DNA from: Bacillota bacterium
GTDB taxonomy: Bacteria; Bacillota; Clostridia; Clostridiales; Clostridiaceae
Length of the DNA stretch: 45,659 nucleotides
NCBI GenBank assembly: GCA_023445445.1
Contig: JAEXLD010000114.1
Span: forward strand, 1-45,659
Direction of reading: 5' to 3'
Part shown: positions 7,903 through 15,552 of the stretch, piece after piece
How the letters are laid out: each line of letters opens with the position of its first letter
How positions within the stretch are numbered: position 1 is the first letter of the stretch
Translations under genes and position numbers: made by a program
Notes under the pieces: model-generated
Told to the model about the DNA's origin: nothing
The model's input: the letters and a program-made list of their open reading frames with translations, nothing else
Database searches by the model: none

Positions 7903-8556
7903 TTAATTGTTCATTATTATATTTCTTAATTCTATTGTATTATCAGCTAAGTAATCTGCACCTTCCTTAGCCAATTCTTCTTTGTTCCTAAAGCCCCAAG
8001 AAACTCCAATGCACTGAACACCTGAATTTTTAGCAGTCATTATATCTACATTAGAGTCTCCAATATAAATACAGTCACTTTTTGAAACACCAAATACTTC
8101 TATTATTTCTAAAACTGAAGAAGGGTCAGGCTTTTCTTTATAGTTTTCTCTATGCCCAAATACCATATTAAATCTATCAGCAAAATACTTATTTACTATT
8201 TCTATTGTAAATTCATGTTTCTTATTTGATACAACTCCAAGTTTTATACCTTTCATTCTTAATTCATCTAAAAGATTTATTATTCCATTATAAGGCTTGG
8301 TCATATCCATCATATGTTCATTATAATATTCACTAAATACTTCTAATACCTTTTCTACTGTTTCTTTATCCCTTTTACTATCAGGTAAAGCTCTTTCCAC
8401 TAATTTATATATCCCATTTCCAATAAAGGTTTTGTATTTTTCCACTTCATGAATTGGAAAAGAAAATTTATTTAGAGCATAATTACAAGCATTTGCTAAA
8501 TCATCTAATGTATTCAGTAATGTTCCATCTAAATCAAATATTGCTACTTTAAACAT
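7903..8556 (-). CDS. HAD-superfamily phosphatase, phosphoglycolate phosphatase-like
   Basis: A 217-aa cytosolic HAD hydrolase with the Gph/PGMB-type layout: motif I DLDGTLLNT at the N-terminus (nucleophilic Asp and acid-base Asp), a helical C1 cap, motif II VVSNKK, motif III lysine in KEKPDPSS, and motif IV GDSNVD. Closest by pattern to phosphoglycolate phosphatase or pyrophosphatase PpaX-like enzymes; the substrate cannot be fixed from sequence. AGGAGGC lies seven bases before the ATG. It is followed by its own terminator and separated from the hydrogenase promoter, so it is probably monocistronic. Confidence 0.85.
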   Translation of the reverse strand: MFKVAIFDLDGTLLNTLDDLANACNYALNKFSFPIHEVEKYKTFIGNGIYKLVERALPDSKRDKETVEKVLEVFSEYYNEHMMDMTKPYNGIINLLDELRMKGIKLGVVSNKKHEFTIEIVNKYFADRFNMVFGHRENYKEKPDPSSVLEIIEVFGVSKSDCIYIGDSNVDIMTAKNSGVQCIGVSWGFRNKEELAKEGADYLADNTIELRNIIMNN

Positions 8557-8663
8557 TAATGCCTCCTAAGTCATAATTATAATTATATCTTTTAATTATA
8601 TCATAATACAATTAGAGGACTCCATTACTTAGCAAATATCATATTAAATAATTAAATATTATT

Positions 8664-9005
8664 TTAGTATGGAAAAAATGGGTAGTAAGGGAAAGGGTAT
8701 GGATAACCTATAGGAAATACTCTTCTAATGGAGTTAAATGGATATCCCCTTCTTCTAAATCTTCTATGTCTTCTCATTGCTGGCCCTTTTCCAAATTGCC
8801 TTCCTTCATTAGGTGTATTCATTTCTTCTTCATCCATAATGTCCTCTCCAACTAGCATAATAATTCCGTTAGAATCTACTTTTTCAATAATTCCATCCAC
8901 TGTACTTCCATCTTTCATAACCATAGTTATATGATATTCCATTAATTTATTACAATCATCATATAACTCTTGTAAGCTACCATAATCACCTCTATCGTAG
9001 TTCAC
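8664..9005 (-). CDS. Small protein with Sm-like N-terminal part and Arg-rich, Tyr/Pro/Phe-rich tail
   Basis: About 113 aa. Residues ~20-60 (YHITMVMKDGSTVDGIIEKV, then GIIMLVGEDI) look like an Sm/LSm-type small beta-barrel strand pattern. After a polar linker comes RRHRRFRRRG and a tail made almost only of Tyr, Pro, Phe and Gly. The aromatic-proline tail resembles spore-coat or other structural proteins of spore-formers; the basic patch could bind nucleic acid. I do not recognise a characterised homolog. Start choice is uncertain: a GTG at 9014 has AAGGA only one base upstream, whereas the GTG at 9005 has it about ten bases upstream, so I used 9005. Confidence 0.6.
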   Translation of the reverse strand: MNYDRGDYGSLQELYDDCNKLMEYHITMVMKDGSTVDGIIEKVDSNGIIMLVGEDIMDEEEMNTPNEGRQFGKGPAMRRHRRFRRRGYPFNSIRRVFPIGYPYPFPYYPFFPY

Positions 9006-9103
9006 TTTTAACACATCCTTTCTAGTAGCATAATATTCTGCATTACTAGAAAAGGTCCTATTTATATAAATCTTTTCAACAAATTAAATCTACAATTAAT
9101 ACA

Positions 9104-10027
9104 TTAGTTATTTATTTTTATTATATTCATATTTTCATCATACTTAATTCCCATTTCTTTAGACATTAATTCATTTAACTTTACTAGCTTATCCTGATAC
9201 TCCCTATAATCGCTGCTTAATATCTTCATATTAGGTATAAATATATCATAATACCCACTACTAATAAAAAATTCATTAAGTTGTTTTTTAAACTTATTAT
9301 AGGGATTAATAAACTTTCTTAATGACTTATGATTTTGCCTATCTATGCTATCTAATATTTTTTTCTTATAAACTTCTAATTCTTCTCCTTCAGCATTTAA
9401 CATATTATTTATTTCATTTTTCATACCTTCGTTAATACTTTTATACATATCATCTGTCATATTTTCATATCCAAGTTCAATAAATTTAGGTATTTTTATT
9501 TCTGGAGCATTATCTAAAAACTCAATTATTTCACTTAAAGCTTTATACTTCTCTGACGTATCTAAGGGCTCATTTAAATATGGTGCAAAATGATATGCTA
9601 GATATTTTCCTATTCCACTTGGGAAAGCCCTAATTAATTCTTCTCTAATGAAATCTCCGCTGCTTTTTTCATTTTCTATAATTTCTTCATTTAGCTCATT
9701 TATATAATTTTCAGTGAACTCATTACCTATAATTCTTTCTAAATACATTTTTTGAAATTTTATTTGAATTTCTTGTTTCTGCTTTTTCTCAATTATTCTA
9801 CTTAGAGTTGATTTCTTATCTTCACTTTTTATTATTTCCTTTATATCCTTAATGGGTATATCTAGTTTTCTATAAATAGATATCTCCTTTAATAGCAAAA
9901 CATCTTCTTCAGTATATTCTCTATATCCATTATGACCTTTCATAGGTCTTATCAATTTTTGCTTTTCATAATATGAAATAGCTTTCCTAGTTAATCCAGT
10001 TAATTTACAAACTTCATTTATTAACAT
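9104..10027 (-). CDS. MerR-family transcriptional regulator with large C-terminal domain
   Basis: A 307-aa regulator. Residues 1-70 are a MerR winged helix-turn-helix (LTRKAISYYEKQKLIRP, GYREYTEEDVLLLKEI), followed by a long coiled dimerisation helix (about 75-115) and a helical C-terminal domain of some 190 aa without recognisable metal-binding cysteines; it may sense a small molecule or drug. MerR proteins untwist promoters with over-long spacers, and its own promoter has a 19-base spacer, implying autoregulation. The nearest other gene, a DUF308 membrane protein, is in the same direction upstream. The target cannot be read from the sequence. Confidence 0.85.
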   Translation of the reverse strand: MLINEVCKLTGLTRKAISYYEKQKLIRPMKGHNGYREYTEEDVLLLKEISIYRKLDIPIKDIKEIIKSEDKKSTLSRIIEKKQKQEIQIKFQKMYLERIIGNEFTENYINELNEEIIENEKSSGDFIREELIRAFPSGIGKYLAYHFAPYLNEPLDTSEKYKALSEIIEFLDNAPEIKIPKFIELGYENMTDDMYKSINEGMKNEINNMLNAEGEELEVYKKKILDSIDRQNHKSLRKFINPYNKFKKQLNEFFISSGYYDIFIPNMKILSSDYREYQDKLVKLNELMSKEMGIKYDENMNIIKINN

Positions 10028-10040
10028 ATAATCACCCCTA

Positions 10041-10076
10041 CTAATATGTTAAGGTAGTCCCCTAGGTATTAGTCAA
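10041..10076 (-). promoter_or_regulatory. MerR-type promoter with 19-base spacer
   Basis: On the minus strand TTGACT (10071-10076), a 19-base spacer, and TAACAT (10046-10051). The spacer carries CCTAGGGGACTACC, and CTAATA/TATTAG arms flank the region. A 19- to 20-base spacer with an internal dyad is diagnostic of MerR-activated promoters, so the regulator probably controls itself here. Confidence 0.65.
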
Positions 10077-10148
10077 TAAGAAACTTATATTTTTGTTTTT
10101 TCAACATAATCTTCATAGATTATTTAATGAATAAAAACTAACTAATAA

Positions 10149-10197
10149 AGCTAGTCTAAGCAATCATATGATTGCTTAGACTAGCTCCTTTTTTAAT
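10149..10197. terminator. 38-base perfect palindrome, probable terminator
   Basis: Positions 10149-10186 are a perfect 38-base palindrome with no spacer: AGCTAGTCTAAGCAATCAT followed by its exact complement. On the plus strand CCTTTTTTAAT follows. It lies between two minus-strand genes (DUF308 and merR), so the better T run is on the strand without a gene. It may act as a terminator for the DUF308 gene, or be an operator or a repeat. Confidence 0.55.
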
Positions 10198-10273
10198 ATC
10201 TACATTAAATTTCTACTATACTAAATTTATGATTTTCTTAAATATTCAACTTCTATTACCTTGATTATTATCT

Positions 10274-10792
10274 CTAAATATTAATTTTCTTTATTTTATA
10301 TCCAATATACATTTCAAAAATTGCTATAAATACAAGATATACTCCTATAACATAAGGAATATATTTTAAAGTAAAGGCAATAACTATAGGGCTAAGTGTT
10401 ATAAATCCACCTAATACTATAGAAATAATAGATAAAATTGTTAGCAAGTTAAAGCCTAATAACTCATATTTTGAAAGTATAACCATATTATACATACCTT
10501 TTATAAATGTCCATATTCCATATATTAAAATTAGATTTTCAACTGTTACTACAGGGTTTCTCCATACCAATATTCCAAATAATAAATCTATAACTCCTGT
10601 TAGTATATAATATAACTTTGAATAACTTACAAACCCTCCAATTATTCTTAATACAGCTGCTATTATAATAAAAAATCCACATATTTTAGTGAAGCTTAAA
10701 AAAGCATCTACTGGATTCAGAAGAAAAATTATTCCCAATAATGCTAATATTATTCCTTCAACCATAAAAGCTTTTCCTAACAAATTTTTCAT
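10274..10792 (-). CDS. DUF308 (HdeD-like) membrane protein
   Basis: A 172-aa protein composed of about six hydrophobic helices in a repeating pattern (GIIFLLNPVDAF, GILVWRNPVVTV, GGFITLSPIVIAF), the typical triplicated helical-hairpin signature of the DUF308 family, which includes the E. coli acid-resistance protein HdeD. The role in Firmicutes is unknown. A GTG at 10801 is in frame, but AAGGAG stands eight bases before the ATG at 10792, which I chose. It is preceded by the DUF6179-like gene in the same direction, with about 70 bases between. Confidence 0.8.
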   Translation of the reverse strand: MKNLLGKAFMVEGIILALLGIIFLLNPVDAFLSFTKICGFFIIIAAVLRIIGGFVSYSKLYYILTGVIDLLFGILVWRNPVVTVENLILIYGIWTFIKGMYNMVILSKYELLGFNLLTILSIISIVLGGFITLSPIVIAFTLKYIPYVIGVYLVFIAIFEMYIGYKIKKINI

Positions 10793-10868
10793 TAAATTCA
10801 CTCCTTTTACTAATTCTATCTAGTATTTTATTTTTTTGAAATAATATACTTTTCCTTTTAAAATTTAC

Positions 10869-12215
10869 TTAACTTAGAATTATGTTTTTAGAAATATTCT
10901 TAATGTTTTTTTGTTCTTTTATATCCAACTGAGAAATAAATTTATTAAAGCTTAAATACCAATCCTTACTGTATATATTATCTAAACTCAAACCTTGAAT
11001 ATATTTAAATATAAGTATAATCTCGAACTGTGATAAACTCTTAAAATACTTCTCATACTCATCATCAAACAAACACTCTGAATCTAACATGTCTATCAAA
11101 TCTTCTAAACTTTCTATATTATTTTTTATAAGTTTAATTTTATCCTCAATTGATTGACATTCTCTAACCTTATTGGTAATACTTCTAAATCTAGTATTAC
11201 TCATTTTTTCCTTATCCACATATGTTATTAGCTCATTATCTTCTCCAACAAATGATATAAAAACATTTTCTAGTTTATCTAATTCCATGGCATTTTTTAT
11301 AATGGGAGCTATTTTCAATATAGCTTTATCAATATACTCTTTTAACTTAATATTTTTTATATATACTTCATTATATAATATATTGCTATATTTTTTCAAT
11401 TCACTCATTAACTTACACAAATGTAAATTTCCTAACTTTTCTTTTATGAACTCTCTGTCTTTTTCATTGATATTTAGACTACTTAGTCCTTTCCCACAAA
11501 TTATTAATCCTATTGCATTAGTTAGAACTATTTCAAATATATTTATAAGAAGTACATTACTATTTATATCATAGCCCTTTAATAATTCATTAATTTCTTC
11601 AATATCAAATTTACTACAGAATTCATTTTCTAACTTTAATGTATTTAAATAATTTTCTATATACTCTATTCCAACATAATCCATATCATCAATGCATAAT
11701 TGATAATCTATAAATCCCTCTCCTTCATGTGGTGTAAAAAAATCATTATATTTTTTAAAAAATAGTGGAATTCCATAATCTATAGTATCGTTATAAGAAT
11801 AGTTATCAATATTAATTTTACTATTTTGAATATAGTCTAATAATTCTTTATTTATTTTAATTCTTTCCTTAATTAAAGCATTTCCTTTTTTGAAAATTTC
11901 ACCTAAAGTAAAACTTTTTAATTCCCTAATCATTAATTCTATATTTTTTAAAGTTTTAATATAAAATCCTATTGTATAATCAATACCTTTTAAAATATTT
12001 TCTGCCACTTCTATCATGACAGATGAGGTTTCATCTTTAGTATAGTACCTTAATTGTAGCTTTAAGAGCTCTAGTCTATCATTATAAATCTTATTTATAT
12101 CTATATCTCCTAACAGGCCACTCTCATAGCATTTAGTTAATAAATCCTTGAAAAAATATTCTTTATCAAGATCTTTAAATTTATTATATAATTTAATATC
12201 TCCCTTATTATCCAT
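10869..12215 (-). CDS. DUF6179-like protein of unknown function
   Basis: About 448 aa, soluble, rich in Lys, Glu, Ile and Asn, mainly helical by composition, with no transmembrane segment or known catalytic motif. The FTPHEGEGFIDYQLCIDDMD stretch (about residues 165-185) is the most distinctive part. By recollection it matches the DUF6179 family, which is found next to DUF6323 as here. Two starts are possible: ATG at 12224 overlaps the previous stop (ATGA) but has AAGGA directly against it; ATG at 12215 has AAGGA nine bases upstream. Function unknown; the conserved partnership suggests a two-protein complex. Confidence 0.65.
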   Translation of the reverse strand: MDNKGDIKLYNKFKDLDKEYFFKDLLTKCYESGLLGDIDINKIYNDRLELLKLQLRYYTKDETSSVMIEVAENILKGIDYTIGFYIKTLKNIELMIRELKSFTLGEIFKKGNALIKERIKINKELLDYIQNSKINIDNYSYNDTIDYGIPLFFKKYNDFFTPHEGEGFIDYQLCIDDMDYVGIEYIENYLNTLKLENEFCSKFDIEEINELLKGYDINSNVLLINIFEIVLTNAIGLIICGKGLSSLNINEKDREFIKEKLGNLHLCKLMSELKKYSNILYNEVYIKNIKLKEYIDKAILKIAPIIKNAMELDKLENVFISFVGEDNELITYVDKEKMSNTRFRSITNKVRECQSIEDKIKLIKNNIESLEDLIDMLDSECLFDDEYEKYFKSLSQFEIILIFKYIQGLSLDNIYSKDWYLSFNKFISQLDIKEQKNIKNISKNIILS

Positions 12216-12220
12216 GGATT

Positions 12221-12688
12221 TCATTCCTTCTCACTATATATATTTGTATAATCCTTAACACCATTTCTAATATTATCTGAAATCTTATATAAAACTTTTC
12301 CCTCTAGTAATTCTAGGGACCCCTGACAATAATCATCAAAAAATTCTTTCATTATCTCTATTAATTCATCATCACCAATGTAATCTAAGGTTTCATTTTT
12401 ATAGTTATAAAATATTTCTACTAATTCATTTATTGTTTCACTATAGTTATATTGTGAAATATAAGGTGAGTCACAAAAACTCTCAATTATTTTATTTATA
12501 ATTTGCCCATTAAATTCTATTCTTCCGCTTCTTTCAAGAGCTATATTCCTTGTTTTAACGATTTCCTTAATATCATTTTCATTAAGTTTTAATCCATATT
12601 CTTTAGTCACTTCATTACATTTTATGATTTCATTTAATAAATTATTTTCTAGTAGGCTCCCTTGAAAAATTTTACTAATTTCATCCAC
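12221..12688 (-). CDS. DUF6323-like protein of unknown function
   Basis: 155 aa, soluble. Recognisable stretches are TKEYGLKLNENDI, SGRIEFNGQIINKII, FCDSPYISQYNY and FDDYCQGSLELL, which I associate with the DUF6323 family. No catalytic motif is evident. The stop codon lies at the start of the DUF6179-like gene (a four-base overlap with its upstream ATG), so the two are translationally coupled and probably act together. A GGGAAG-type ribosome binding site precedes the ATG. A MITE-like repeat and a divergent promoter for the LytS gene lie upstream. Confidence 0.65.
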   Translation of the reverse strand: MDEISKIFQGSLLENNLLNEIIKCNEVTKEYGLKLNENDIKEIVKTRNIALERSGRIEFNGQIINKIIESFCDSPYISQYNYSETINELVEIFYNYKNETLDYIGDDELIEIMKEFFDDYCQGSLELLEGKVLYKISDNIRNGVKDYTNIYSEKE

Positions 12689-12715
12689 TTTTAAAACTTC
12701 CCTTCAAAAATAATG

Positions 12716-12744
12716 TTGACTTTTTATTTAATGTGTGTTATATT
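12716..12744 (+). promoter_or_regulatory. Promoter reading toward lytS-like gene
   Basis: TTGACT (12716-12721), a 17-base spacer and TATATT (12739-12744). It lies about 270 bases before the lytS-like start and upstream of the degenerate MITE-like copy, which would be included in the leader. Confidence 0.5.
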
Positions 12745-12826
12745 AAAATATTATAGATATAATATATAATAGCACTTGTAAATATTTCTGTCAAAGTCCT
12801 TTATTAAGTAATATGGATAACTATTA

Positions 12827-12960
12827 GTGCTAAAGCACAATGGAAAATGAATAATTAAAAATGTAGAATAAAATTAAAGGTTTTTATAAAATTTATTGAA
12901 TAATTTACTTCAATAATTCTATATTTCACATTTTAAATTTGGAGCTGTTGTGACAGCTCC
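12827..12960 (-). repeat. MITE-like repeat, diverged copy in reverse orientation
   Basis: Read on the minus strand it begins with GGAGCTGTCACAACAGCTCC (12941-12960), identical to the start of the copy at 40747, continues through an AAAATGTG...TAGAATTATTGA segment and ends with CATTTTCCATTGTGC followed by a TTTAGCACT end (12827). At 134 bases it is shorter than the about 165-base copies and lacks the central GAAACTCC hairpin, so it is an old copy. Confidence 0.75.
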
Positions 12961-13011
12961 ATTATTTTTATAAATCATATTTACTTCTCAAGAAAGGAGA
13001 TGGAGTTATTC

Positions 13012-14670
13012 TTGAATTATATATTTAATATATTAGTTCAATTAATTGATAGAGCTGTATTACTTCTTGCATGTCTATTTGTTATAACAAGATTACAAAG
13101 CTTTAGAAATATATTCCAAAGAGATACATATAGGAAAAAGGATTATTTAATTGCTTGTTTAGTCTTTTCTATCTTTGCAATAATATCAACTTACACGGGG
13201 CTTAATGTAGAAGGGTCCCTAGTAAATGTTAGAACTATTACTATAGTATCTGGAGGAATAATATTTGGTCCCTTTGTAGGAATTACAACTGGAGTAATTT
13301 CTGGTGTACATAGATATCTAATAGATATTGGAGGAGTAACCTCAATCCCCTGTTTAATAAGCAGTATTTGTGCAGGTATAATCTCTGGATATATTAATAA
13401 AAAAGTTCAAAGAAAATATAGGTGGATAGCTGGTATAATAGCTGGTATGTTTTCTGAATCAATCACTATGATATTAATACTTCTATTAAGTAAACCTCAT
13501 GAATTAGGTTATGATATAGTATCTAAAATAGCTCTTCCAATGATTCTTGGACAAGTATGTGTAGGATTTATTGTTATATTAGTTCAAAGCATAGAAGATG
13601 ATAAAGAAAAAATTGCTGCTACACAGGCAAAACTAGCACTAGATATAGCAAATAAAACTCTTCCTTACTTTAGAAGTATAAATAATGAATCCTTAAATAA
13701 GATATGTACTATTATTAAAGAAGATATTCAAGCTGATGCAGTTTCAATAACAGATACTAAGAACATATTAGCATATATCGGCGTTGGTAAAGAATACTAC
13801 AATATTGGACATGAAATTATAAATGCTGAAACAAAGGAAGCCATTAATAATGATAATATAGTCATAAAAAATACAGGCTTTAAAGAAAAATCTGAATTAT
13901 TAAAATCAGCTATTATAATACCTCTTAAGGAAAAAAATGAAGTTATTGGTGCTTTAAAAATATACTATAAATCTTCTAATCATATAACTTATACTGTAGA
14001 AACTCTTGCCATAGGACTTTCTCAAATAATATCAACTCTTATGGAAGTTTCAAAGGTTGAAGAAATGAAGGAAATGGCAAATAAAGCAGAACTTAAAGCA
14101 CTCCAAACTCAAATTAACCCTCACTTTTTATTTAATGCATTAAATGCTATAGCTTCTTCTATAAGAATTAATCCAAATAATGCAAGAGATCTTATAATAA
14201 ATCTATCTAGTTATTTAAGATTTAACTTAGAATTAAATAGTGAATTTATAGATGTAAAGAAAGAATTAAAACAAGTAAGAGATTATATAGAAATAGAGAA
14301 AGCTAGATTTGGAGAGAAGATAAATGTAATCTATGATATAGATGAAGTAGATATTAAAATTCCTAGCTTAACAATACAACCTTTAGTTGAAAATGCTATA
14401 GTTCATGGAATTTTAAAGGATAACCATAATGGAACAATTAAAATAAGCTTGAAAGATGAAGATGAGAAAGTTAGAATCTCTATAGTTGATAGCGGCATAG
14501 GAATAAGTGAAGAAATGATAAATAATATCTATACTGATAATGTTCCAGAAAAGAAAATAGGCCTTTATAATGTACATTCAAGAATTAAGCTTATTTATGG
14601 TGAAGGACTCAATATTATAAGGCTAGATAAGGGAACTAGGATAGAATTTTTTATAAAGAAAAATATATAA
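13012..14670 (+). CDS. LytS/YpdA-type sensor histidine kinase
   Basis: A roughly 552-aa membrane sensor. The N-terminal 200 residues form five to six transmembrane helices of the 5TMR-LYT type (motifs VNVRTITIVSGGIIFGP and GVHRY); a GAF domain follows (about 205-345), then a His_kinase domain with phospho-acceptor His371 in NPHFLFN and a HATPase (PLVENAIVHG, DSGIGI, GLYNVHSR). This family includes LytS, YpdA and BtsS; several members sense pyruvate or membrane potential. It is cotranscribed with a LytTR regulator 13 bases downstream and lies before an OFA-type carrier. The ATG at 13000 abuts its own GGAG, so the TTG at 13012, six bases after GATGGAG, looks the better start. Confidence 0.9.
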   Translation: MNYIFNILVQLIDRAVLLLACLFVITRLQSFRNIFQRDTYRKKDYLIACLVFSIFAIISTYTGLNVEGSLVNVRTITIVSGGIIFGPFVGITTGVISGVHRYLIDIGGVTSIPCLISSICAGIISGYINKKVQRKYRWIAGIIAGMFSESITMILILLLSKPHELGYDIVSKIALPMILGQVCVGFIVILVQSIEDDKEKIAATQAKLALDIANKTLPYFRSINNESLNKICTIIKEDIQADAVSITDTKNILAYIGVGKEYYNIGHEIINAETKEAINNDNIVIKNTGFKEKSELLKSAIIIPLKEKNEVIGALKIYYKSSNHITYTVETLAIGLSQIISTLMEVSKVEEMKEMANKAELKALQTQINPHFLFNALNAIASSIRINPNNARDLIINLSSYLRFNLELNSEFIDVKKELKQVRDYIEIEKARFGEKINVIYDIDEVDIKIPSLTIQPLVENAIVHGILKDNHNGTIKISLKDEDEKVRISIVDSGIGISEEMINNIYTDNVPEKKIGLYNVHSRIKLIYGEGLNIIRLDKGTRIEFFIKKNI

Positions 14671-14683
14671 GAGGGTGAAATAT

Positions 14684-15406
14684 ATGAATGCTATAATAGT
14701 TGATGACGAATTCTTAGCAAGAGAGGAACTTAAATATTTTATTCAAAATTATAGTAAGCTCCACATAGTTGATGAATTTTCAGATGGAATAGAAGTTCTT
14801 AAATATATACAAAATAATGAAATTGATATTATATTTTTAGATATAAATATCCCTTCATTAGATGGAGTTCTACTAGCTAAAAGTATAAGTAAATTTACTA
14901 AAAAGCCTTATATAGTTTTTATAACAGCATATAAAGAACATGCAGTTGAAGCTTTTGAAGTGGAAGCTTTTGATTACATATTAAAACCTTATTCAGAATC
15001 TAGAATTATTTCAATGTTAAAAAAATTAGAGAATATTGATAATCAAGAAAAAAACCCCTCTCCTAAAAGTAGTATATCAAATAAAATAAATCTATGGAAA
15101 AATGAAAAAATAATAGTAGTAGATATTAATAATATATATTACTGTATGGCAAAGGAGAGAATAACCTGTGTTTATACTAAAAATGAGGAATACACAGTAA
15201 ACTTATGTATATCTGATTTTTATGAAAAGCTACCTAAAGATACCTTCTTTAAATCTCATAGATCTTATATTGTAAATATGAATAAAATAAGGGAAATAAT
15301 CCCCTGGTTTAATAGCACTTATAATTTAAAACTTCAAGATATTGATTATGAAGTACCTGTAAGTAGAAGTAATGTAAAAGAATTCAGGCAACTCATGAAC
15401 ATATAA
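14684..15406 (+). CDS. LytTR-family response regulator
   Basis: 240 aa. The receiver domain (1-120) has the acidic pocket VDDE, the phosphorylated Asp in FLDINIPSLDG and the conserved Lys in FDYILKPY. The C-terminal 100 residues form a LytTR DNA-binding domain (IYYCMAKERITCVYT, FFKSHRSYIVNMNKI, VPVSRSN). It follows the LytS-type kinase by 13 bases and so forms the cognate pair. GAGGGTG precedes the ATG at 14684; the in-frame GTG at 14675 is inside that site. Two direct repeats resembling YpdB boxes begin two bases after its stop codon, so it most likely activates the downstream carrier gene. Confidence 0.92.
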   Translation: MNAIIVDDEFLAREELKYFIQNYSKLHIVDEFSDGIEVLKYIQNNEIDIIFLDINIPSLDGVLLAKSISKFTKKPYIVFITAYKEHAVEAFEVEAFDYILKPYSESRIISMLKKLENIDNQEKNPSPKSSISNKINLWKNEKIIVVDINNIYYCMAKERITCVYTKNEEYTVNLCISDFYEKLPKDTFFKSHRSYIVNMNKIREIIPWFNSTYNLKLQDIDYEVPVSRSNVKEFRQLMNI

Positions 15407-15407
15407 A

Positions 15408-15438
15408 TGCATTTCATTTAAAATTATTTGTATTTCGT
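15408..15438 (+). promoter_or_regulatory. Two LytTR (YpdB-like) direct-repeat boxes
   Basis: TGCATTTCAT (15408-15417) and TGTATTTCGT (15429-15438) are direct repeats separated by exactly 11 bases. E. coli YpdB recognises, as I recall, a GGCATTTCAT direct repeat with an 11-base spacer upstream of yhjX; these match 9 and 7 of 10 positions. They lie directly upstream of a weak promoter for the OFA carrier. Confidence 0.7.
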
Positions 15439-15447
15439 TCATATAAA

Positions 15448-15476
15448 ACTAATTTTATTTTTTATCCATTTATAAT
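15448..15476 (+). promoter_or_regulatory. Activator-dependent promoter of the OFA carrier
   Basis: A perfect -10 TATAAT at 15471-15476; the -35 position (about 15448-15453, ACTAAT) is poor. A good -10 with a poor -35 just downstream of the LytTR boxes is what an activated promoter would look like. Confidence 0.5.
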
Positions 15477-15552
15477 TAGTCTATAAACAATTTGTCATTA
15501 TAAAAGGCATATGAAAAGGCTATATTACAAAATAAATTTAGAGGTGAATGAA

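Noticed and set aside
11173..11574. 133-aa plus-strand ORF inside the DUF6179-like gene
   Set aside because: Shadow frame, hydrophobic only because it mirrors a Lys/Glu/Asn-rich minus-strand gene.
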